From positions 1 through 5,523 of the forward strand of contig JBGPOZ010000263.1 in NCBI GenBank assembly GCA_041488295.1: DNA of 5,523 nt, written 5' to 3'. The position numbers were made by a program, and so were the translations under genes. The notes under the pieces are model-generated. The model was not told where the DNA came from, ran no database searches, and saw only the letters and a list, made by a program, of their open reading frames with translations. Shown here one piece after another: positions 1 through 4,630 of this stretch (within the stretch, counting starts at the first letter, position 1; each line of letters begins with the position of its first letter). Source of the DNA: URHD0088 sp041488295 (lineage in GTDB: Bacteria; Pseudomonadota; Alphaproteobacteria; ATCC43930; CGMCC-115725).

Positions 1-60
1 CCTCCCCCGCAAGCGGGGGAGGGCAGGGTGGGGGAATTTGGGGGAGGGCAGGGTGGGGGA
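1..60. repeat. G-rich hairpin plus tandem direct repeat (REP-like intergenic element)
   Basis: Positions 1-10 (CCTCCCCCGC) and 13-22 (GCGGGGGAGG) are perfect reverse complements around AA, giving a very stable hairpin. A 21-nt G-rich unit beginning GGGGGAGGGC at 15-35 is repeated exactly at 40-60, a 25-nt period with AATT as the linker. Each copy holds four runs of three or more G separated by 1, 2 and 1 nt. The hairpin and G-rich tail resemble a dispersed intergenic repeat common in alphaproteobacterial genomes (recalled, not searched). The second copy lacks the left hairpin arm, so it looks like a partial tandem duplication. The element is cut by the window start, so its full extent is unknown. 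Confidence 0.75.
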
Positions 61-80
61 GCCGGCGAGGAGCCGTCCGC

Positions 81-84
81 GAGG
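81..84 (+). promoter_or_regulatory. Ribosome binding site of the aryl-CoA ligase
   Basis: GAGG lies 7 nt before the ATG at 92. It favours that start over an in-frame TTG at 38, which lies inside the G-rich repeat and would add an 18-residue Arg/Gly-rich leader unlike the enzyme family. A GTG directly before the ATG (89-91) is an equally placed minor alternative. Confidence 0.6.
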
Positions 85-91
85 TGACGTG

Positions 92-1777
92 ATGCTCGAC
101 CCTAGCGCCTATTCCGACAGCTTTGCGCGCGACAACCTGCCGCCGCGCGATCTCTGGCCGGTGATGGATCAGGAGGCGCTGCCGGAGCTGGCTTACCCGA
201 AACGCATGAACGCCGCGGTCGAGCTTTTGGACCGCATGGTCGAGAAAGGTTTCGGCGCGAGGCCCTGCATCCGCTCGCCCAACGGCGAGATCTGGAGCTA
301 CGCCGATCTGCTCGCGACCGCGAACCGGATTGCCGGCGTGCTCGTCGGCGAGATGGGGTTGCAGCCGGGCAACCGGGTGTTGCTGCGCGCCGCGAACAAC
401 CCGATGCTCGCCGCCGCCTGGTTCGCGGTCTTGAAGGCGGGCGGCATCGCCGTCTCGACGATGCCGCTCCTCCGCCGACGCGAGCTCGCCTATGTCATCG
501 AGAAGGCGAAGGTCGAATTCGCGCTGTGCGACGCCGCACTGGCCGAGGAGCTGGAAGCTGCGCGCAAGACGGTGCCGAGCCTGCGGCGCATCGTCTATTT
601 TCATTCGGCGGCGGGTGACGGCCTTGAGGCATTGATGGGGCGGCAAGGCGAGCATTTTGCCAATGTCATTTCCTCGCATGACGATGTGGCGCTCATCGCT
701 TTCACCTCGGGTACGACGGGGTTGGCGAAGGGCACCGTCCATTTCCACCGCGACGTCCTCGCCATTTGCGACTGCTTTCCGCGCTCGACTTTGAAGCCGT
801 CTGCCGGCGACATCTTCTGCGGCAGCCCGCCGCTTGCCTTTACCTTCGGCCTCGGCGGCATGCTGCTCTTCCCGCTGCGATTCGGCGCCTCGACCCTACT
901 GCTGGAGAAAGTGACACCCGAGATCCTGTTGCAGGCTGCGCAGGATCATCGCCTGACTACGCTCTTCACAGCGCCGACGATGTATCGCGCGATGACGGAG
1001 CTGGTCCCGCGCTTCGATGTGTCGAGCCTCAAGGCATGCGTCTCGGCGGGCGAGTACCTGCCCTTGCCGGTCTATGAAGCTTGGCGGAAAGCGACCGGAA
1101 TCTCGATCATCGACGGGCTCGGCTCGACCGAGATGCTGCACATCTTCGTCTCGGCGTGCGGCAGCGGCATCCGCCCCGGCGCGACCGGCAGGGCGATCCC
1201 CGGCTACTCCGCGATGATCGTCGACGCGGCGATGCGGCCGCTGCCGCCCAACACGGTCGGACGCCTCGCCGTGCGCGGGCCGACCGGCTGCCGTTATCTC
1301 GCCGATCCCGAGCGGCAGAAGAACTACGTGCGGGACGGCTGGAACCTCACCGGCGATGCCTACAAGATGGATGAGGACGGCTATCTCTGGTACCAGGCGC
1401 GCACCGACGACATGATCGTCTCGGCGGGCTACAACATCTCGGGCCCCGAGATCGAGGCGGTGCTGCTCGAGCACCCGATGGTGCGCGAATGCGCAATCGT
1501 CGGCGTGCCCGATGCCGAGCGCGGGCAGATCGTCAAGGCCTTCGTCGTCCTGCAGGACGCGGCGACGGCAAGCGAGGCCACGACCAAGGCGCTGCAGGAT
1601 TTCATCAAGAAGCAGCTCGCCCCCTACAAATATCCGCGCGCGGTCGAGTACCTCGCCGCCCTGCCGCGGACCGAGACGGGGAAGGTCCAGCACTTCCGCC
1701 TGCGCGAGCGCGACGCCGCCTGCTCTCGCGACGGGCGGTCGCCGCGCATTCGGCCATCGACAAACCCCAAATCCTGA
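92..1777 (+). CDS. Aryl-CoA ligase, benzoate/2-aminobenzoate-CoA ligase family
   Basis: This 561-residue protein is a complete acyl-adenylate-forming (ANL superfamily) ligase. Such enzymes use ATP to turn a carboxylate into an acyl-AMP and then a CoA thioester in the cytoplasm. Visible motifs are the phosphate loop FTSGTTGLAKG (residues 204-214) followed by HFHRD (217-221), GLGSTE (342-347), TGD (420-422, ribose-binding Asp422), the hinge region around R437, GYNISGPEIE from residue 446, and the catalytic lysine K531 in ETGKVQ. The N-terminal stretch DSFARDNLPPRDLWP and HFHRD after the P-loop are what I associate with 2-aminobenzoate/benzoate-CoA ligases. An aromatic acid such as benzoate, anthranilate or a hydroxybenzoate is therefore the likely substrate, but the exact one cannot be read here. 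Length is normal for the family. The P-loop has Ala where Pro is usual (TTGxPKG). The last 18 residues after RERDAA are Arg/Ser/Pro-rich and look unconserved. The dehydrogenase follows after 58 nt and may be co-transcribed. Confidence 0.88.
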   Translation: MLDPSAYSDSFARDNLPPRDLWPVMDQEALPELAYPKRMNAAVELLDRMVEKGFGARPCIRSPNGEIWSYADLLATANRIAGVLVGEMGLQPGNRVLLRAANNPMLAAAWFAVLKAGGIAVSTMPLLRRRELAYVIEKAKVEFALCDAALAEELEAARKTVPSLRRIVYFHSAAGDGLEALMGRQGEHFANVISSHDDVALIAFTSGTTGLAKGTVHFHRDVLAICDCFPRSTLKPSAGDIFCGSPPLAFTFGLGGMLLFPLRFGASTLLLEKVTPEILLQAAQDHRLTTLFTAPTMYRAMTELVPRFDVSSLKACVSAGEYLPLPVYEAWRKATGISIIDGLGSTEMLHIFVSACGSGIRPGATGRAIPGYSAMIVDAAMRPLPPNTVGRLAVRGPTGCRYLADPERQKNYVRDGWNLTGDAYKMDEDGYLWYQARTDDMIVSAGYNISGPEIEAVLLEHPMVRECAIVGVPDAERGQIVKAFVVLQDAATASEATTKALQDFIKKQLAPYKYPRAVEYLAALPRTETGKVQHFRLRERDAACSRDGRSPRIRPSTNPKS

Positions 1778-1807
1778 TTTATGCCGCTTGCCGTGGCGGG
1801 CGCCGGA

Positions 1808-1829
1808 GCACCCGCGGAAGCGGGAGTGC
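1808..1829 (+). promoter_or_regulatory. GNRA-loop hairpin enclosing the Shine-Dalgarno of the dehydrogenase gene
   Basis: CCCGC (1811-1815) and GCGGG (1820-1824) pair around a GGAA loop, a GNRA tetraloop. The stem extends through GCA (1808-1810) and TGC (1827-1829) across a two-base AG bulge. The likely ribosome binding site GGGAG (1822-1826), 9 nt before the ATG at 1836, lies in the 3' arm. The folding is seen in the sequence; a role in limiting translation until ribosomes arrive from the ligase gene is inference. Confidence 0.4.
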
Positions 1830-1835
1830 GCGCTC

Positions 1836-2777
1836 ATGAAGCCGGACGTCGTCGTCACCGGGAACATCTCGGCACCCGGAACCATGCAGACCCTCGAGCG
1901 CGAATTCACGGCGCATCATCTCTGGAAGGCGGAGGACGAGACGCCCTTCCTCGCCGCGATCGCGCCGCGCATCGAGGGCATGGCGGTCGGCGGCCACCGC
2001 CCGATCGACGCCCAGCTGATGGATGCGCTGCCGAAGCTCAAGCTCATCGCCAATTTCGGCGTCGGCGTCGATTCGATCGACCTCGCCGCGGCGAAGGCGC
2101 GCGGCATCGCCGTCACCAACACGCCCGACGTCCTCACCGACGAAGTCGCCGATCTTGCGATGGCTCTCGTTCTCGACGCATCGCGCGGCGTCACCGCCAG
2201 CGACCGCTTCCTGCGCGCCGGCAAATGGCTCGAGGGCAACTTCCCGCTGCAGCACGGCGTCCGCGGCAAGACCATGGGCATTCTGGGGCTCGGCCGGATT
2301 GGTTCGGCGATCGCCCGGCATGGCGAGCATTTCGGCATGAAAGTCCTGTGGAACGGGCGGCGGCCGAAGCCGGAGGCGCCCTGGCCCTATGTCGCCAGCC
2401 TCGTCGAGCTGGCGCGGCAGTCGGATGTCCTCGTCGTCGCCTGCCCCGGCGGTGCCGCGACCTACCATCTCGTCACCGCCGAGGTGCTGGCGGCGCTCGG
2501 CCCCAAGGGCACGCTCGTCAATATCGGGCGCGGCTCGGTCGTCGACGAGCCGGCGCTCGTCGACGCGCTGAAGCGCGGCGTCCTCGGCCGGGCCGCGCTC
2601 GATGTCTTCGAGCACGAGCCGAACGTGCCGGCGGCGTTGCTCGACATGGAGAACGTCGTCCTGGTGCCGCATAACGGCAGCGCCACGGTCGAGACCCGCG
2701 CCGCGATGGGCCAGCTCATGGTCGACAATCTCCTTGCCTATTTCGCCGGCAAGCCGCTGCTGACGCGGGTCGTCTGA
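1836..2777 (+). CDS. D-2-hydroxyacid dehydrogenase (glyoxylate/hydroxypyruvate reductase type)
   Basis: This 313-residue cytoplasmic oxidoreductase belongs to the D-isomer-specific 2-hydroxyacid dehydrogenases, which interconvert 2-oxoacids and D-2-hydroxyacids with NAD(P)H. The length is typical. The substrate-side loop GVGVD is at residues 75-79, followed by NTPDVLTDEVAD (95-106). The Rossmann motif GLGRIG spans 151-156. The catalytic triad is R232 (in IGRGSVVDE), E261 (in DVFEHEP) and H279 (in VPHNGSAT). The cofactor loop after beta-2 reads NGRRP (173-177) with no acidic residue, which in this family indicates NADPH rather than NADH and fits glyoxylate/hydroxypyruvate reductases. The usual PHIGSAT reads PHNGSAT. 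The ATG at 1836 is chosen because GGGAG precedes it and the family begins there; the open frame extends upstream to 1512 inside the ligase gene without homology. The physiological substrate is unresolved between glyoxylate, hydroxypyruvate and another 2-oxoacid. Confidence 0.9.
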   Translation: MKPDVVVTGNISAPGTMQTLEREFTAHHLWKAEDETPFLAAIAPRIEGMAVGGHRPIDAQLMDALPKLKLIANFGVGVDSIDLAAAKARGIAVTNTPDVLTDEVADLAMALVLDASRGVTASDRFLRAGKWLEGNFPLQHGVRGKTMGILGLGRIGSAIARHGEHFGMKVLWNGRRPKPEAPWPYVASLVELARQSDVLVVACPGGAATYHLVTAEVLAALGPKGTLVNIGRGSVVDEPALVDALKRGVLGRAALDVFEHEPNVPAALLDMENVVLVPHNGSATVETRAAMGQLMVDNLLAYFAGKPLLTRVV

Positions 2778-2798
2778 GGGCCGGCTTCGGCCGGACCC
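2778..2798 (+). terminator. UUCG-capped hairpin after the dehydrogenase gene
   Basis: The hairpin begins immediately after the TGA. GGG pairs with CCC, then CCGGC pairs with GCCGG around a TTCG loop closed by C-G (2785/2790), with one bulged A at 2795. This gives 8 bp with the stable cUUCGg tetraloop. No T-run follows, so it is a weak intrinsic terminator or an RNA-stabilising 3' end rather than a textbook one. It separates the ligase/dehydrogenase pair from the next gene. Confidence 0.5.
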
Positions 2799-2894
2799 GG
2801 CGGGATGAGGGCCGCCCGACCATCTCGCCCGCCTTTATGGATTACTAACCGACTGGCCCTAGGATCGCCGCGGACCGGCCGGAGACAATCTCAC

Positions 2895-3359
2895 ATGTAC
2901 GACCAATTCCGCGCCCGCGTCGCCGGGACGACGATCGACAGCGGCACCCTGTTGTCGACCGATTACTTCAACGGGGTCAATGAGATCATCATGCTGCTTG
3001 GCATGGTGCCCGACATGCCCGAGGTGATCGCGGACGTCCGTGGCTGGAAGTTCCAGACATACGTCGAGCATTTCCGCACGAGCGGGCTCGCCTTCGCGCC
3101 GCTCGCCATCGAAGCCTATCAGCACGTCCCCCCAGCGACCCGAGACAAGTTCGAGCAACTGCTCCTCGAGATGCGCGAAACGGTCGACGAGGCGCGCCTG
3201 ACCCTCTCCTCGCTCGCCGGCGCGGCGGAGGTCGAGCGGCTGAAATTGAGCGCCATCGACTATTCGAAACGCCTCCAGAACCTCGTCGATTCCGGCTCGG
3301 CGATCGTCCACGGCGCGGACAAGGTGTCGGACCAGAACGCCGTCGACAAGATGTTCTGA
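2895..3359 (+). CDS. Conserved-looking small helical protein of unknown function
   Basis: I do not recognise a named family with certainty. The 154-residue product has no signal peptide, no membrane segment and no cysteine. It is acidic and predicted by eye to be mostly alpha-helical. An N-terminal segment STDYFNGVNEIIMLLGMVPDMPEV (21-44) looks like a conserved core, followed by WKFQTYVEHF (51-60) and a long charged, probably coiled-coil stretch (about 82-130). The C-terminal tail ends in SDQNAVDKMF. The ATG at 2895 has GGAG (2881-2884) 10 nt upstream. A further in-frame ATG at 2805 would add a 30-residue Arg-rich leader close to the preceding hairpin and is less likely. A 117-bp gap and the hairpin suggest its own promoter; TAGGAT at 2860-2865 is a possible but weak -10. 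It converges on the aldolase gene with 15 bp between stop codons. Normal GC-rich codon use and a good ribosome site support a real gene. Confidence 0.8.
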   Translation: MYDQFRARVAGTTIDSGTLLSTDYFNGVNEIIMLLGMVPDMPEVIADVRGWKFQTYVEHFRTSGLAFAPLAIEAYQHVPPATRDKFEQLLLEMRETVDEARLTLSSLAGAAEVERLKLSAIDYSKRLQNLVDSGSAIVHGADKVSDQNAVDKMF

Positions 3360-3376
3360 AGGCGGGCCGCCGCCTT
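3359..3376. terminator. Hairpin shared by two convergent genes
   Basis: AAGGCGG (3359-3365) and CCGCCTT (3370-3376) form a perfect 7-bp stem with a 4-nt loop. The stem overlaps the last base of the TGA of the unknown-protein gene and most of the TAA of the aldolase gene on the other strand. The position suits a bidirectional terminator, but neither strand has a T-run after the stem, so efficiency is uncertain. Confidence 0.4.
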
Positions 3377-4412
3377 ACCGCGGCGCAGCGACCGAGGCCA
3401 GAACCTCCCCGGCATGCCGGCATTGCTCGCGCGTCACATCGAGGTGAGTGACGGCTCGGACCGTGCGGGCGGCGAAGGCCGAGACGAGGACGTCCTTCTC
3501 CTTGGCGCGGGCGACGACGGTGGCGGCGTCTGGCGCCCCCTCCTCCATCCGGAAGATGACGATGTTGCTTTGCACCGTCGCGAGGTCGAGACGGACGCCC
3601 TTGACGCCGGCGACCCGCTCGGCGATGAGGCGGGCATTGGCGTGATCCTCCGCGAGCCGCGTCAAATGGTGGTCGAGCGCGTAGAGACCGGCCGCGGCGA
3701 GAATGCCGGCCTGGCGAAGCGCGCCGCCGAACATGCGGCGGGCGCGCACCGCGCGGACCATGTCGGCACGGCGTCCGCCGATGAGGCTGCCGACCGGGCA
3801 GCCGAGCCCCTTCGAGAGCGCGACGCCGACGATGTCGAAGGGCGCCGCGAGCGCAGCGAGGCTGCTTCCCGAGGCCGCCGCGGCGTTGAAGAGCCGGGCC
3901 CCGTCGAGATAGCTCCCGATCCCGAGCTCGCGGGCGGCGGCGGCGATCGCGACGGCGTCGTCCTGCGGGAAGACGACGCCGCCGCCGCGATTATGCGTGT
4001 TCTCGACCGCAACGAGGGTGGTCGCCGGAAAGACCACATGGCCCGGCGCCTTGTAGGCGGCGCGGAGATCCGCCGCGGTGAAGAGCCCGCCGCGGCCGAC
4101 GACGGTGAATTGCACGCCGGAATTGGCCGCCGCCGCACCCGCTTCGTGCCAGACGATATGCGCCTCGTCGCCGACGATGACATCGTCGCCCGGCCGGGTC
4201 AGCAGCTTGAGCGCGACCTGGTTCGCCATCGTTCCGCTCGGCATGAAGAGCGCCGCCTCCTTGCCGAGCAGCTCGGCCATGCGCTCCTGCAGGCGGTTGA
4301 CGGTCGGATCCTCGCCATACTGATCGTCGCCGACCGACGCCTCCGCCATCGCCCGCCGCATGCCGGCCGAGGGCAACGTCACGGTATCCGAGCGCAAATC
4401 GATGCGGTCCAT
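3375..4412 (-). CDS. ltaE: Low-specificity L-threonine aldolase, PLP-dependent
   Basis: The 345-residue enzyme is a fold-type I pyridoxal-phosphate lyase that splits L-threonine or L-allo-threonine into glycine and acetaldehyde; the E. coli enzyme has 333 residues. The family start IDLRSDTVT is at residues 4-12. Other features are SGTMANQVAL (59-68, phosphate/PLP binding), the ring-stacking H85 in DEAHIVWHE, VENTHNRGGG (136-145), D170 and R173 in LDGAR, and the Schiff-base lysine K201 in ALSKGLGCPVGSL. A substrate-carboxylate Arg is probably R319 in VRAVTHLDV. The ATG at 4412 is preferred because GGAG lies 8 nt upstream and the homology starts there; an in-frame TTG at 4484 would add 24 residues across the likely promoter. 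The gene appears monocistronic, convergent with its left neighbour and divergent from the reductase. Low-specificity versus allo-specific activity cannot be told from sequence alone. Confidence 0.93.
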   Translation of the reverse strand: MDRIDLRSDTVTLPSAGMRRAMAEASVGDDQYGEDPTVNRLQERMAELLGKEAALFMPSGTMANQVALKLLTRPGDDVIVGDEAHIVWHEAGAAAANSGVQFTVVGRGGLFTAADLRAAYKAPGHVVFPATTLVAVENTHNRGGGVVFPQDDAVAIAAAARELGIGSYLDGARLFNAAAASGSSLAALAAPFDIVGVALSKGLGCPVGSLIGGRRADMVRAVRARRMFGGALRQAGILAAAGLYALDHHLTRLAEDHANARLIAERVAGVKGVRLDLATVQSNIVIFRMEEGAPDAATVVARAKEKDVLVSAFAARTVRAVTHLDVTREQCRHAGEVLASVAAPR

Positions 4413-4420
4413 CTCAACAA

Positions 4421-4424
4421 CTCC
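4421..4424 (-). promoter_or_regulatory. Ribosome binding site of the threonine aldolase
   Basis: On the minus strand GGAG lies 8 nt before the ATG at 4412. It decides that start over the upstream in-frame TTG at 4484. Confidence 0.6.
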
Positions 4425-4453
4425 ATCGCGAGGCCCGGTGATCGAGCCGCAGC

Positions 4454-4528
4454 CTATTGGTCCCGAAGCCGGCGGCGGCGTCAACCCGAACCGCGCGCGG
4501 CAAAAGCCGTCATCTATCGGTCCATAGA
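4454..4528. promoter_or_regulatory. Repeated decamer with inverted-repeat flank in the divergent intergenic region
   Basis: CTATTGGTCC (4454-4463) recurs as CTATCGGTCC (4514-4523), nine of ten bases identical and exactly 60 bp apart on the same strand. The right copy is part of an inverted repeat, TCTAT (4513-4517) with ATAGA (4524-4528). The left copy covers the predicted -10 of the aldolase gene. The layout resembles a pair of regulator sites between divergent genes. No regulator gene is visible, so the identity of any binding protein is unknown. Confidence 0.3.
4456..4484 (-). promoter_or_regulatory. Possible promoter of the threonine aldolase
   Basis: On the minus strand TTGACG (4484-4479) matches the -35 consensus at 5 of 6 positions. 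At 17-bp spacing the -10 would be ACCAAT (4461-4456), a 3-of-6 match. This would leave a leader of roughly 35 to 40 nt. The -35 is convincing and the -10 is weak. Confidence 0.35.
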
Positions 4529-4619
4529 AGGCGACCCTTTGCGGATGCCTTCGGCGAATGATTGCGCTTTCCCCGCCGCGGGATCGCCCTTACCTTCGCG
4601 GTATTTCACGGGAGGCGCC

Positions 4620-4623
4620 GAGG
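4620..4623 (+). promoter_or_regulatory. Ribosome binding site of the oxygenase reductase
   Basis: GAGG lies 7 nt before the GTG at 4631. It supports a GTG start, because the frame has no ATG before residue 31 of the ferredoxin domain. A stop at 4559-4561 closes the frame upstream. Confidence 0.6.
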
Positions 4624-4630
4624 GGCGACC

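Noticed and set aside
1..60. CRISPR array at the left edge
   Set aside because: The two repeat copies are separated by only 4 nt, there is no spacer, and the unit is G-rich REP-like.
38..91. TTG at 38 as the start of the ligase
   Set aside because: It lies inside the G-rich repeat, and the extra residues are unlike the family; the ATG at 92 has GAGG 7 nt upstream.
896..1909. Long minus-strand open frame (337 codons) opposite the ligase gene
   Set aside because: It is an antisense shadow produced by GC-rich codons; the protein is Arg/His/Gly-rich with no motif, and the plus strand encodes a full ligase with all catalytic motifs.
1779..2672. Long minus- and plus-strand alternative frames (about 297 codons each) over the dehydrogenase gene
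   Set aside because: Both overlap a gene with an intact Rossmann motif and catalytic triad; the alternative products are Arg/Ala-rich low-complexity shadows.
2805..2894. Upstream ATG at 2805 extending the unknown protein by 30 residues
   Set aside because: The extension is Arg/Pro-rich, starts 7 bp after the terminator-like hairpin, and the ATG at 2895 has its own GGAG.
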